Assembly: GCF_018326265.1 (NCBI RefSeq)
Contig: NZ_AP023360.1
Location: 8,181,001 to 8,245,000 of the forward strand
Source of the DNA: Catellatospora sp. IY07-71
GTDB lineage: Bacteria > Actinomycetota > Actinomycetes > Mycobacteriales > Micromonosporaceae
Length of the DNA stretch: 64,000 bases
Reading direction: 5' to 3'
The stretch's first letter is position 1; each line of letters opens with the position of its first letter. Of this stretch, positions 33,519 through 43,525 are shown in pieces. The notes below the pieces were generated by a model. The model made no database searches. It worked only from the letters and a program-made list of their open reading frames with translations, and had not been told where the DNA came from. The position numbers were made by a program, and so were the translations under genes.

Positions 33519-33585
33519 GATCTTGCGCGAACTGTTGCCTATCTGCCCGATTCAGGCGTGTCGTCCCCACAGTTCGCGCAAGATC
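33519..33585. repeat. Palindromic element, family 3, intergenic copy
   Basis: 67 bp with perfect 17-base arms (GATCTTGCGCGAACTGT at 33519-33535, complement at 33569-33585). It lies between the convergent bfr and threonine aldolase genes, four bases from the latter's stop, and may terminate both. A CCGCTCCG tandem repeat precedes it at 33484-33512. Confidence 0.85.
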
Positions 33586-33588
33586 GGC

Positions 33589-34620
33589 TCAGTTGGCGAG
33601 CAGCGGGCCCAGCACCGCGATGGCGCGGTCCACCGCGGCGTCGTCGGCGTCGAGGTGGGTGATGAGGCGGACGGTACGCGGCGCGATGACGCTGACCAGC
33701 ACTCCCTGCTCCCGGGCCCGCCCGGCCAGCCCGTGCGCGTCGAGCGCGGTCTTGCTCAGGTCGAGCAGCACGAGGTTGGTGCGCACCCGGTCGGCGTCGA
33801 CCACGCCGTAGGGCGCGAGCGCGTCGGCCAGCCGCCGGGCGCGGGCGTGGTCGTCGGCGAGCCGGTCGATGTGGTGCTCCAGGGCGTACAGGCCGGCCGC
33901 GGCGAGGATGCCGGCTTGGCGCATCCCGCCGCCCATGCGCTTGCGGATCCAGCGCGCCTTGGCGATGTCCTCGGCGCCGCCCACCACCACCGAGCCGACC
34001 GGCGCGCCGAGGCCCTTGGACAGGCAGACCGACATCGTGTCGAACAGCGCGCCGTACTCGGCCAGCGGCACCCCGTCGGCGACGTGCGCGTGCCAGATGC
34101 GGGCGCCGTCGCAGTGCAGCGCCACCCCCGCCGCGTCGGCGACACCGCGCAGCGCGCGCAGCGTGTCGAGCCCGATCACCACGCCGCCCGCCATGTTGTG
34201 CGTCTGCTCCACCGCGATCGCGCGCGTCGGCACGGCCCAGTAGCCGTCCGGGCGGATCATCGAGGCGATCACGTCCACGTCGAGCTGGCCACCGGCGTTG
34301 GGCCAGGTCCGGGTGGAGATGCCGCCGATGGCCGCGGCGGCGCCGAACTCGTACGTCACCACGTGCGCGTTCGCGTCGCACAGCAGCTCCTGCGCGGGCG
34401 GCACGACCAGCTGCAGCGCGATCTGGTTGGCCATCGAGCCGCTCGGCGCGAACAGCGCCGCCTCGTGCCCGAACAGCTGCGCCACCCGCTGCTCCAGCGC
34501 GATGACCGTGGGGTCCTCGCCGTACACGTCGTCACCGACCTCGGCGGCCGCCATCGCCGCCCGCATCGCGGCGGTCGGCCTGGTCACGGTGTCGCTGCGA
34601 AGATCAACCATCTGCGTCAT
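33589..34620 (-). CDS. ltaE: Low-specificity L-threonine aldolase
   Basis: A protein of 343 residues of the PLP fold-type I beta-eliminating lyase group. N-terminal [19 protein letters not shown], the [11 protein letters not shown] loop, [11 protein letters not shown] and the PLP lysine in [13 protein letters not shown] are all typical. It splits threonine (and allo-threonine) to glycine and acetaldehyde. Confidence 0.92.
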   Translation of the reverse strand: MTQMVDLRSDTVTRPTAAMRAAMAAAEVGDDVYGEDPTVIALEQRVAQLFGHEAALFAPSGSMANQIALQLVVPPAQELLCDANAHVVTYEFGAAAAIGGISTRTWPNAGGQLDVDVIASMIRPDGYWAVPTRAIAVEQTHNMAGGVVIGLDTLRALRGVADAAGVALHCDGARIWHAHVADGVPLAEYGALFDTMSVCLSKGLGAPVGSVVVGGAEDIAKARWIRKRMGGGMRQAGILAAAGLYALEHHIDRLADDHARARRLADALAPYGVVDADRVRTNLVLLDLSKTALDAHGLAGRAREQGVLVSVIAPRTVRLITHLDADDAAVDRAIAVLGPLLAN

Positions 34621-34685
34621 GCCTCGTTCCTACCTCATCGGCAAGGGTGACCAGAAGGGGGGCAGCGCTCCGTGTCACGGACCGC

Positions 34686-34691
34686 TACGCT
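34686..34691 (+). promoter_or_regulatory. -10 element of the first paralogous membrane protein gene
   Basis: TACGCT, then GCGCGCC and ATG 34699. The same hexamer and spacing recur before 35348. Confidence 0.5.
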
Positions 34692-34698
34692 GCGCGCC

Positions 34699-35280
34699 AT
34701 GGCATCCATCCCCGTCACCGCCGGTGAGGTGACCAAGTCGGCCCGCCTGCTGCTCGGGCTCCTCGGCGTGATCATGCTCGCGCTGCTGTCCTGGCAGGTC
34801 GTGGCCCTGGGCTACCGGCTGGAGACCGGGTCGTTCGGCGGGGGCGGCGCCGACGCGCAGGCGTCGCAGGACGTGACGGGCGCGTTCGTGCGCTACGACT
34901 ACACCGCCGAGCGCAGCTACGAGCTGTACTTCACGGTGCGCAACCCGGACCGGCTGCCGGTGCGCATCGACGGCATCGACGAGGACCGGCTGCCCGGCCT
35001 GCGGCTGGAGCGGCTCTCGATGATGCGGGAGGGCCCCGGCTGCTGCACCGCGGAGCGCGCGACGCCGTTCCGGCCGGTGCGCCTCGACGCGGGCGAGGAG
35101 ATCTACCTGTACGCGACGTTCCGGATGGACAGCCCGGCGAGCACCACGGCCTGCGCCAGCCAGACCTGGTCGTCCGTGCCGGTGCGGTTCTCGGTGCTCG
35201 GCACCCCCCGCCACCAGCAGGTGCCGCTGCTCGCCACGCTGGTGATCCAGTTGGCCCCCGGCACGGCCTGCGCGGTCTGA
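34699..35280 (+). CDS. Membrane-anchored protein of unknown function, paralogue 1
   Basis: 193 residues from ATG 34699; a GTG at 34672 has an AAGGGGGG site and is the alternative start. One membrane helix (about residues 15-35) precedes an extracellular domain with beta-strand character ([20 protein letters not shown]) and paired cysteines. Its domain resembles that of the next gene (FRPVRL/FQPVEI, VRFSVLG/VRYTVLG), so the two are paralogues. No named family is recognised. Confidence 0.7.
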   Translation: MASIPVTAGEVTKSARLLLGLLGVIMLALLSWQVVALGYRLETGSFGGGGADAQASQDVTGAFVRYDYTAERSYELYFTVRNPDRLPVRIDGIDEDRLPGLRLERLSMMREGPGCCTAERATPFRPVRLDAGEEIYLYATFRMDSPASTTACASQTWSSVPVRFSVLGTPRHQQVPLLATLVIQLAPGTACAV

Positions 35281-35334
35281 TCGGGCAACGACCCCGCGAG
35301 ACCGCACCGGAAAGTGGCGTTTGCCGATCGCCGC

Positions 35335-35340
35335 TACGCT
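35335..35340 (+). promoter_or_regulatory. -10 element of the second paralogous membrane protein gene
   Basis: TACGCT, then GCGCGGC and GTG 35348; near-duplicate of the element at 34686. Confidence 0.5.
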
Positions 35341-35347
35341 GCGCGGC

Positions 35348-36037
35348 GTGACTCCAACGGGGACCGACCCGAACCTGCGCCATGCCGATCCCTCCGATGC
35401 CGCCCCGAAGCAGGCGGCGGGCGCCACCCCCGTCGCGGCACCGCCGGATGCCGTTGCACCGCCTGCGGTGGCAGGCGCCGCGCGCCGGTTCCAGCCGCTG
35501 CTGATCGCGCTGGCCGCCGCGTTGTTCGCGGTGGCGATCGTCGGGGTCTGGCAGGTCGTGGCGGCGCCGCGGCAGGCCGAGGCGGCACGCCACCGCCTGG
35601 CGGACGGCTACCACCTGGTGGCCGGCGGATACTTCAGCGGCTCCGAGCACGAGGAGCACCGCGCTGGCGGTGTCACGGAGGTGCGCTTCCGGTGGGACGA
35701 AAGCGTGCTGCACACGTTCGCCTTCTCGCTGGACAACCCCGGCGGACACCCGGTCGTTGTAGAGGAGGTCAGCCGCGACCCGGGCATGTTCCGCATCGTC
35801 GACGTGGAGGTGAGCACCCCGGGCGGACGCCGGCCGTTCCAGCCGGTGGAGATCGCCCCCGGCCGCCATCTGGTGCTGGTGCTGACGCTGCGCACCGAGG
35901 CGCCCTCCGGCGGCCCCTGTGCCCGAGCATGGACCGAGACGCTGCTGGTGCGGTACACCGTGCTGGGTGTCTCCCGGTCGGAGCCGGTGCAGACCCGCCA
36001 GGTGATCGGCTTCCAGGTGCCCGGCGAGAGCTGCTGA
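35348..36037 (+). CDS. Membrane-anchored protein of unknown function, paralogue 2
   Basis: A protein of 229 residues from GTG 35348. A Pro/Ala-rich cytoplasmic N-terminus, a helix at about 53-73 and an extracellular beta domain (FSLDNPGGHPVVVEEVS) related to that of the gene at 34699. The duplicated promoter and similar domain layout point to tandem duplication followed by divergence. Possible partners at the outer membrane face; function unknown. Confidence 0.7.
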   Translation: MTPTGTDPNLRHADPSDAAPKQAAGATPVAAPPDAVAPPAVAGAARRFQPLLIALAAALFAVAIVGVWQVVAAPRQAEAARHRLADGYHLVAGGYFSGSEHEEHRAGGVTEVRFRWDESVLHTFAFSLDNPGGHPVVVEEVSRDPGMFRIVDVEVSTPGGRRPFQPVEIAPGRHLVLVLTLRTEAPSGGPCARAWTETLLVRYTVLGVSRSEPVQTRQVIGFQVPGESC

Positions 36038-36091
36038 TCCGCGGTGCCCCGGAGGAGGAGGCCGCCGCGCGGCCCCTCCCCCGGGCACAGG

Positions 36092-37543
<1,452 letters not shown>

Positions 37544-37634
37544 TCACGCGCCCGCACCCGACGTGGTCGCATCCCAAAATCGGCGCCTCGGCCCCGGCCC
37601 GGTCTGCGGCGCAACCCGAGATCGTTGATCAGGC

Positions 37635-38159
37635 ATGAGCGAAGGCGACGCCGCGATCGTGACCCTGCCGCGAACGGCCGACTACACCCTGCACCGCACG
37701 GTGCCCGACATCGACCTCGAAGGGCACGTCGTGCCGGGCCTGACCGGAGAGTTCTACCGGCGGCCGGAGGGCGCGGTCACGGCCACCGTGGGCCTCTACC
37801 GCTACCGGGACGCCGAGCTGTTCATGGCCTGGGGATACGTGGGCGAGGAGCACTGCCGGTGGACCGCGTACCGGCGGCCGGACGGCGCCTGGACCGCGCC
37901 CCACGCGGGCTGCCCGCGCGTACGCCGCCGCGGCGAGCTGCTGGAGCTGGACCTGGACGGCGAGCTGGTGGCCCTGCACGCGGCCGCCCGGTCCGGGGCG
38001 ACCGGACCGGGCGGCGGTTGTGCGGCACCGCCGCCGGCCGTCCGCGACTCGTCGCACACGACCGACAGCGGGTCCATGGCTGCCGGAGCGCTCCGGCAGC
38101 GGATCTCTCAGCCGGCGGACTCGACGGCCGCGGCGGCGTGGGCCTCACGCCGGACGTAG
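37635..38159 (+). CDS. Hypothetical protein
   Basis: A protein of 174 residues, not recognised. The first 115 residues look folded (DYTLHRTVPDIDLEGHVVPG, GLYRYRDAELFMAWGYVGEE), the rest is Gly/Pro/Ala-rich and probably disordered. The 3' end overlaps the convergent membrane-protein gene by 52 bases. No ribosome site is evident before ATG 37635. Confidence 0.55.
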   Translation: MSEGDAAIVTLPRTADYTLHRTVPDIDLEGHVVPGLTGEFYRRPEGAVTATVGLYRYRDAELFMAWGYVGEEHCRWTAYRRPDGAWTAPHAGCPRVRRRGELLELDLDGELVALHAAARSGATGPGGGCAAPPPAVRDSSHTTDSGSMAAGALRQRISQPADSTAAAAWASRRT

Positions 38160-38476
38160 ACGATCGAGGTCGCCGTGATGGCGAGGCTGGTGAGCAGCGC
38201 CGCGGCGTGCAGCGCGGGGTCGGGAATGGGCACGAACGCCAGCACTCCCGCGGGGATCTGGACCAGGCCGATCAGCAGCAGCAGCGCTGCCGAGCGGTGG
38301 CCGCGGGACCAGGCGAAGGCCGTCCACACCGGAGCGGTGACGACCGCGAGGGTGAGCACGTCGAGGATGGCGTGCAGCACGGGGTTGGTGACCCGGTCGT
38401 GCGCGTACGCGTAGGCCGGGGTCGAGATCACGAGGGCGGCGAGGACTGTCCCGATGACTGTGGCGGCGCGTCTCAT
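38108..38476 (-). CDS. Small multi-pass membrane protein
   Basis: A protein of 122 residues; ATG 38476 with AAGGAG seven bases upstream. A signal-anchor helix (1-23) is followed by three more hydrophobic helices and a short charged tail. No family recognised. It is separated from proC by a hairpin terminator, so it is likely expressed on its own. Confidence 0.7.
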   Translation of the reverse strand: MRRAATVIGTVLAALVISTPAYAYAHDRVTNPVLHAILDVLTLAVVTAPVWTAFAWSRGHRSAALLLLIGLVQIPAGVLAFVPIPDPALHAAALLTSLAITATSIVYVRREAHAAAAVESAG

Positions 38477-38571
38477 GGCCGTCTCCTTGGGCTGTGGCTC
38501 CTTGGAGCTGCGGACGGAGTTCGTGCAAACTCCCTGAATCGAGCCTAAGTCGACGGTCCGAACAGCAGGAA

Positions 38572-38603
38572 CCCCCACAGGCATGAATGAGCCTGTGGGG
38601 GTG
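38572..38603. terminator. Hairpin terminator after proC
   Basis: ACCCCCACAGGC (38572-38583) pairs perfectly with GCCTGTGGGGGT (38592-38603), 8-base loop; 30 bases beyond the proC stop. Confidence 0.75.
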
Positions 38604-38632
38604 ACCCGGTCACGCGTTCGTGTTGTTCGTGG

Positions 38633-39439
38633 TCAGGAGGCCTGGTCGGCGATCTCCCTGGCCCGGTCCCGGGCCGCTTCGAGGGCCGCCAGCAGCGCCG
38701 CGCGTACGCCGTGGTTCTCCAGCTCGCGGATGGCGGAGATGGTGGTGCCGGCGGGCGAGGTGACCGCCTCGCGCAGCTTCACCGGGTGCTCCCCCGAGTC
38801 GCGCAGCATGATGGCCGAGCCGATCGCGGTCTGCACGATGAGGTCGTGCGCCACCTGGCGCGGCAGCCCCAGCAGGATGCCCGCGTCGGTCATCGCCTCG
38901 ACCAGGAAGTAGAAGTACGCCGGGCCGGAGCCGGACAGCGCGGTGACCGCGTCCTGCTGGCTCTCCGGCACCCGGATGGTGCGGCCCAGCGGCGAGAACA
39001 GCTCCTCGGCCACGGCCAGGTGCTCGGCCGTGGCGTGCGGCCCGGCCGAGATCGCGGTCATCGCCTCGTCGACCAGCGCCGGCGTGTTCGTCATGACCCG
39101 GACCACGGGCGTGCCCTCGGCCAGCCACTTGGTGAAGAACGAGGTGGGCAGGCCGGCACACAGCGAGATCACCAGCTTGCCCGCCGGGATCTGCGGCCCC
39201 AGCTCGGCCAGCAGCACACCCGCGTCCTGCGGCTTCACCGCGATGGCGACCACGTCGGCGGCCTCGACCGCCTCGGCGTTGGCCAGCACCCGGATGCCGT
39301 ACCGGTTGCGCAGCTGCTCCGCCCGCTCCTCCCGCCGCGCCGTCGCCACGATCTGATCCACCGGCCACCCGGCCTTGACCAGACCCGACAGCAGCACCTC
39401 ACCGATCTTTCCCGCCCCGATGACAGCAACGGTGTACAC
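38633..39439 (-). CDS. proC: Pyrroline-5-carboxylate reductase
   Basis: A protein of 268 residues from GTG 39439 (GGGGAGA upstream). N-terminal NAD(P) motif VAVIGAGKIGEVLLSG, VVRVMTNTPALVDEAMTAIS, and the C-terminal dimer signature VTALSGSGPAYFYFLVEA with TSPAGTTISAI. It carries out the last step of proline synthesis. The first 100 bases use mainly G-ending codons, next to the palindrome at 39466. Confidence 0.94.
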   Translation of the reverse strand: MYTVAVIGAGKIGEVLLSGLVKAGWPVDQIVATARREERAEQLRNRYGIRVLANAEAVEAADVVAIAVKPQDAGVLLAELGPQIPAGKLVISLCAGLPTSFFTKWLAEGTPVVRVMTNTPALVDEAMTAISAGPHATAEHLAVAEELFSPLGRTIRVPESQQDAVTALSGSGPAYFYFLVEAMTDAGILLGLPRQVAHDLIVQTAIGSAIMLRDSGEHPVKLREAVTSPAGTTISAIRELENHGVRAALLAALEAARDRAREIADQAS

Positions 39440-39465
39440 GTCTCCCCTAACCCTCCGAAGGGGTC

Positions 39466-39521
39466 GATCATGAACTTAAGGGTGCCGACACACCGTCGAA
39501 CACGCACTTAAGTTCATGATC
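39466..39521. repeat. Palindromic element, family 1, copy B (short form)
   Basis: Perfect 15-base arms: GATCATGAACTTAAG (39466-39480) and its complement (39507-39521). The interior matches the right arm of copy A (GACACACCG, CGAACACG), so it looks like an internal deletion product. Lies between pfkA and proC. Confidence 0.85.
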
Positions 39522-39536
39522 AACCAAGGAGAGGAC

Positions 39537-40562
39537 TCAGCCGAAGAAGGCCTCGGCCTCGGTGTAGCGGTGCGGGGGGACGACCTTGAGTTCGCGGGTC
39601 GCCTCGATGAGGGGGACTCGGACGATTTCGGTGCCGCGGAGGGCGACCATCTTGCCGAAGTCGCCCTCGTGGACGGCGTCGATGGCGTGCAGGCCGAAGC
39701 GGGTGGCCAGGACGCGGTCGAAGGCGGTGGGGGTGCCGCCGCGCTGGGTGTGGCCCAGGACGACCGCGCGGGCCTCCTTGCCGGTGCGCTTCTCGAGCTG
39801 GTCGGCGAGCCAGTTGCCGATGCCGCCCAGGCGGACGTGGCCGAAGGCGTCCAGCTCGCCGTTCAGGGTGATCATGTCGCCGTCGGTGGGCATGGCGCCC
39901 TCGGAGATCACGATGATCGGCGAGTAGTTCGTCTTGAACCGGGTCTCCACGTGCTCGACGACCTTGTCCAGGTCGAACTTCTGCTCGGGGAGCAGGATCA
40001 CGTTGGCGCCGCCGGCCAGGCCCGCGTGCAGCGCGATCCAGCCCGCGTGGCGGCCCATGACCTCGACGACCACGGTGCGGTGGTGCGACTCGGCGGTGGT
40101 GTGCAGCCGGTCGATCGCCTCCATGGCGATGTTGACCGCGGTGTCGAAGCCGAACGTGAAGTCGGTCGCGCCGAGGTCGTTGTCGATGGTCTTCGGCACG
40201 CCGACGACGTTGACGCCGAGATCCGTCAGCTTGGTCGCGACGCCGAGGGTGTCCTCGCCGCCGATCGCGACCAGCGCGTCGATCCCCATGCTCGCCAGGT
40301 TGTCCTTGATCCGCTCCACACCGTTCTCGATCTTGAACGGGTTGGTGCGGGAGGAACCCAGGATGGTGCCGCCGCGCGGCAGGATGCCACGGACCTCCGG
40401 AATGCCCAGCGGGCGGGTGATGCCCTCCAGCGGGCCCTTCCAGCCGTCGCGGAACCCGACGAACTCGTGCCCGTAGGTGCCCACGCCCTTGCGGACCACG
40501 GCGCGGATGACCGCGTTGAGACCGGGGCAGTCGCCGCCGCCGGTGAGTACGCCGATACGCAT
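39537..40562 (-). CDS. pfkA: Phosphofructokinase with pyrophosphate-type active-site residues
   Basis: A protein of 341 residues; ATG 40562 with GGGAGG eight bases upstream. The family is clear (GGGDCPGLNAVIR, TIDNDLGATDFTFGFDTA, MGRHAGWIALHAGLA). Residues at the donor site read GGEDT (Asp104) and PKTIDND (Lys124), in E. coli numbering. ATP-dependent enzymes have Gly at both positions; Asp104 plus Lys124 is the pattern of pyrophosphate-dependent enzymes. It should therefore make fructose 1,6-bisphosphate reversibly with PPi, although databases often label such proteins ATP-PFK. Confidence 0.9.
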   Translation of the reverse strand: MRIGVLTGGGDCPGLNAVIRAVVRKGVGTYGHEFVGFRDGWKGPLEGITRPLGIPEVRGILPRGGTILGSSRTNPFKIENGVERIKDNLASMGIDALVAIGGEDTLGVATKLTDLGVNVVGVPKTIDNDLGATDFTFGFDTAVNIAMEAIDRLHTTAESHHRTVVVEVMGRHAGWIALHAGLAGGANVILLPEQKFDLDKVVEHVETRFKTNYSPIIVISEGAMPTDGDMITLNGELDAFGHVRLGGIGNWLADQLEKRTGKEARAVVLGHTQRGGTPTAFDRVLATRFGLHAIDAVHEGDFGKMVALRGTEIVRVPLIEATRELKVVPPHRYTEAEAFFG

Positions 40563-40865
40563 TTTCTCGTCCTCCCGATTACGGGTAGTCAGTTGCCGGG
40601 CCCCGGGAGACGAGTGATCACGGCTACGTTGCCGGCCGGGGCGGGCCGCAAATGCGCACTGTACTGGCCGCACCGGGGATAGGCCAGCACGCCCCGCGGG
40701 TATCCCGACGTGGGGGCGCGCCGCCGCTCACCAGCGGCCGCAACAGTGTCGTCATAGCCAGGTTACCCGTGCGTGACGGCACCCCGGCACCCCGGGCCGG
40801 GACGCGCCGGGCCGTCACCGCGGCTTCACGCCCCGTCCATCTCGGTGAACCCGGCGGGCGGGCCC
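40563..40865. other. Intergenic region upstream of pfkA, nothing recognised
   Basis: About 300 bases between the RNase AS stop and the pfkA start, both on the minus strand. It must hold the pfkA promoter, but no clear hexamer pair, operator or RNA structure stands out. Confidence 0.4.
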
Positions 40866-41369
40866 TCAGCCCTTACGCGCCGTCATGGTGCGCCAGCGGG
40901 CGAGGTTGTGCCGGGCGTCCACCAGCGCGTCGTGCCGCGACGACGCCGCCTCGGGCAGCGCCGGGCGTCCCCGCTCGTCCCACAGCTGGCGCAGCTCCTT
41001 GGTGAAGCGTGGGATCGGCCGGGGCAGCGCCACCATCGCACCCCACAGCTGCGCCAGCGCCACATGGTCGTACGCGCCGTACCAGGCCCACAGCTCGATG
41101 CTCTCGTGCGGGCGGCCCTGTAGCGGCTCGGTCAGGAACGCCAGCAGGTCCGTCCGGATGCGCTCGCGCGAGCGCCACGCCTTGTCCGCCGGGGACGGCA
41201 GCAGGTTCAGCACGTTCTCGCGCACCCACGGAATCGCCTTGCCCGGGTCGAACTCCGTGGACACCGCGTAGAACTCCCGGCCGTGCTCGTCCACCACGCC
41301 GATCGAGACCAGGTCGATGGTGACTCCGTCCTCGATGAACTCGCAGTCGTAGAAATAGCGGTACGCCAT
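40866..41369 (-). CDS. RNase AS, poly(A)-specific 3'-exoribonuclease
   Basis: A protein of 167 residues (ATG 41369, GGGGGAG upstream). DEDDh residues: Asp8 and Glu10 (FYDCEF), Asp101 (GAYDHVAL), His146 and Asp151 ([11 protein letters not shown]). It matches Rv2179c, an exoribonuclease that trims adenylate-rich 3' ends, and follows the DAHP synthase in the same general order. It is divergent from the DUF1028 gene, with 42 bases between the starts. Confidence 0.9.
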   Translation of the reverse strand: MAYRYFYDCEFIEDGVTIDLVSIGVVDEHGREFYAVSTEFDPGKAIPWVRENVLNLLPSPADKAWRSRERIRTDLLAFLTEPLQGRPHESIELWAWYGAYDHVALAQLWGAMVALPRPIPRFTKELRQLWDERGRPALPEAASSRHDALVDARHNLARWRTMTARKG

Positions 41370-41398
41370 CCGAACCCGTCTCCCCCTCCGCGACGCCC

Positions 41399-41404
41399 TA
41401 CCCT
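41399..41404 (+). promoter_or_regulatory. -10 element of the DUF1028 gene
   Basis: TACCCT, then GAGCGCC and ATG 41412; leaderless pattern. Confidence 0.5.
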
Positions 41405-41411
41405 GAGCGCC

Positions 41412-42236
41412 ATGACGTTCTCGATCGTCGCGCGCTCGGCCGACGGGGTCGCACACGGGGTCGCCGTGGCCAGTAAGTTCCTCGCCGCCGGGGCGGTCGT
41501 GCCCGCGGCCGAGGCCGGGGTGGGCGCGCTGGCCACCCAGTCCTACGCCAACCTGGCCTACCGGCCGCAGGGGCTGGCGATGCTGCGTACCGGCACCCTG
41601 GCGGCCGACGTGGTCGCCGGGCTCACCGCCGCCGACCCGGGGCGGGCCCAGCGGCAGCTCGGCGTGGTCGGCGCCGCGGGCGACGGCGCCACCTTCACCG
41701 GCACCGGCTGCCACGCCTGGGCCGGGGGTGTCACCGGCGACGGGTACGCGATCCAGGGCAACATCCTGGCCGGACCCGAGGTCGTCGCCGCCATGGAGCA
41801 GGCCTGGCTGGCCTCGGACCCGGCCGCCCCGCTCGCCGCGCGCCTGCTGGCCGCGCTACGGGCCGGGGACGCCGCCGGCGGTGACCGCCGGGGCCGGCAG
41901 AGCGCCGCGGTGTACGTCGTCGCGCCCGGACAGGGTTACGGCGGCACCAGCGACGTGCTGGTGGACCTGCGCGTCGACGACCACCCCGACCCCTGCGCCG
42001 AGCTCGCCCGGCTGCTGGACGTGCACACGCTGCTGTTCGGCAAGCCCGACCCGGACACCCTGCTGCCGCTCGACGGCGCGCTCGCCGACGAGGTGCGCGC
42101 GCTGCTGGCGGCGCGCGGCCACGCCCACTCCGATCTCGACACCGCCCTGGCCGACTGGGCCGGCATCGAGAACCTGGAGGAACGCATGGTCCCCGGCCAC
42201 CTCGACCCCCTGGTCCTGGCCCACCTCCGCACCTGA
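41412..42236 (+). CDS. DUF1028 family protein
   Basis: A protein of 274 residues beginning [20 protein letters not shown], with [20 protein letters not shown] and [11 protein letters not shown], the DUF1028 core. The start resembles Ntn-hydrolase-like folds; the activity is unproven. The C-terminal 70 residues match the putative peptidoglycan-binding extension found in many members ([17 protein letters not shown]). The 3' end is C-rich ahead of the palindrome at 42301. Confidence 0.88.
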   Translation: MTFSIVARSADGVAHGVAVASKFLAAGAVVPAAEAGVGALATQSYANLAYRPQGLAMLRTGTLAADVVAGLTAADPGRAQRQLGVVGAAGDGATFTGTGCHAWAGGVTGDGYAIQGNILAGPEVVAAMEQAWLASDPAAPLAARLLAALRAGDAAGGDRRGRQSAAVYVVAPGQGYGGTSDVLVDLRVDDHPDPCAELARLLDVHTLLFGKPDPDTLLPLDGALADEVRALLAARGHAHSDLDTALADWAGIENLEERMVPGHLDPLVLAHLRT

Positions 42237-42300
42237 CCACCAGCCGCCCGCCACTGGCCCGGTCCGGTCCGAGGCCAGCCGGCCAGCCGACCGCCAGCCG

Positions 42301-42371
42301 GTGATGATCGCGGTTTCGTGTCCAAACGCGTGGCCAGGACCCAGGTTCTGACACGAGATCGCGATCATCAC
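42301..42371. repeat. Palindromic element, family 2, copy 4
   Basis: Arms 42301-42322 and 42350-42371 pair at 20 of 22 positions (outer GTGATGATCGCG perfect). Lies between convergent genes. Confidence 0.82.
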
Positions 42372-42435
42372 GAGCGGCGCACGGCCCGCTTAGCTCGGCC
42401 AGCCCGGCTCGGCGCGTAGCCGAGGCCGGTGGGCC

Positions 42436-43326
42436 TCAGCCGAGCAGGGCCGCGCGGGCCTGGTCCAGGCCCGCCCGACCACGCTCCACTGCCGCCGGGT
42501 CCACCTCTGCCGCCGTGCAGCCGGTCAGTACGCGTGCGCAGGCGTCGGCCTCGGCGGCCCAGCAGAACCGGAGCATGGTGTCCAGGCTGCCCTCGATCTC
42601 GGCGACCGGCACGGCGCCCGTAGCGGTGTACGCGGCCAGCAGCTCCCGGGCCCGCTCCGGCCCGCCCGCGTGCCGCACCGCGGCGGCGAGGTCGTACACC
42701 AGCGGTCCGGACAGCACCGAGCCCCAGCTGACCAGCCCGATCCGGCCGGTGTCCGGGTCGAGCCGGAAGGCGGCCGGACGGGGATCGCCGTGCAGCGTGC
42801 CCACCGTGAGCCGGTCGGTGACCTGGAGCTTGGTCATCGCGTGCACCGCACGGGCGACGGCCGGGCCGAGCCATGCCGCCACCGCGAGATGGGGCGCGTC
42901 GGAGCGCAGCCCGTGCCAGGCGGGCAGCCCGGCATGGTGGAAACCGGCCAGTGCCCGGTGCGCGGCTCCCAGGCGGTCGCCCCACCACTGCTGGTCGACC
43001 GGGTCGGCTCCGTCGAGCGGCCGGCCGGGCACGTATTCCAGCAGCGCGAGCAGCCGGTCGCCGACGGGCACGCACAGCGCCCCGTCAGCCGCGCGGACGG
43101 GCGCGCCCGCGTCGTGGCCCTGCCGGGCGAGATGTTCGGCGGCGGCGAGCCCGGCCTCGAACCGGGCCCGGTCCACGGCCGGGACCAGCGCCGCCACGTA
43201 CCGGCGGCCACCCGCCACGACCGACCCGGCCGAGCCGGCCGTCCCACCGTCCAGTGGAGTGCAGCCGTCCGGCTGAAGGTGCCATGCGGTACGAAGCGCG
43301 GTGCGGATCGTATCGTCAGCCAGCAC
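42436..43326 (-). CDS. APH-fold phosphotransferase-like protein, probably inactive
   Basis: A protein of 296 residues from GTG 43326. The aminoglycoside-phosphotransferase fold is visible (LLALLEYVPGRPLDG, LGAAHRALAGFH, TLHGDPRPAAF, SGPLVYDLAAAV). In the catalytic loop the Asp of HGD (Asp181) is kept, but the metal-binding Asn is Ala186 and the DxW Asp is Ser200. It is likely a pseudo-kinase or uses a changed mechanism. The start appears leaderless (GATAAT six bases upstream). Confidence 0.68.
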   Translation of the reverse strand: MLADDTIRTALRTAWHLQPDGCTPLDGGTAGSAGSVVAGGRRYVAALVPAVDRARFEAGLAAAEHLARQGHDAGAPVRAADGALCVPVGDRLLALLEYVPGRPLDGADPVDQQWWGDRLGAAHRALAGFHHAGLPAWHGLRSDAPHLAVAAWLGPAVARAVHAMTKLQVTDRLTVGTLHGDPRPAAFRLDPDTGRIGLVSWGSVLSGPLVYDLAAAVRHAGGPERARELLAAYTATGAVPVAEIEGSLDTMLRFCWAAEADACARVLTGCTAAEVDPAAVERGRAGLDQARAALLG

Positions 43327-43332
43327 GGGCGG

Positions 43333-43338
43333 ATTATC
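43333..43338 (-). promoter_or_regulatory. -10 element of the APH-like gene
   Basis: GATAAT on the minus strand, six bases before GTG 43326. Confidence 0.45.
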
Positions 43339-43525
43339 ACATGTGCATGCGCGGTGTCGTATCCGTCGCGGGTGTCTGCGATACGGCAGATCTGTCGATG
43401 GACACTCGACGATGGAGACCCACGGAGTGGACGTGGCGGCTCGCTCAAGCGATGATCTGTCCAGGGTTCGCCGACCGCCACGACCGTGTGCGTCGGTGGG
43501 GGTGGGAAACGGAAGGGGTTAGGCG

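Noticed and set aside
40624-40818. 64-codon minus-strand ORF upstream of pfkA
   Set aside because: No ribosome site or leaderless hexamer, Pro/Arg-rich sequence and no homology I can recognise.
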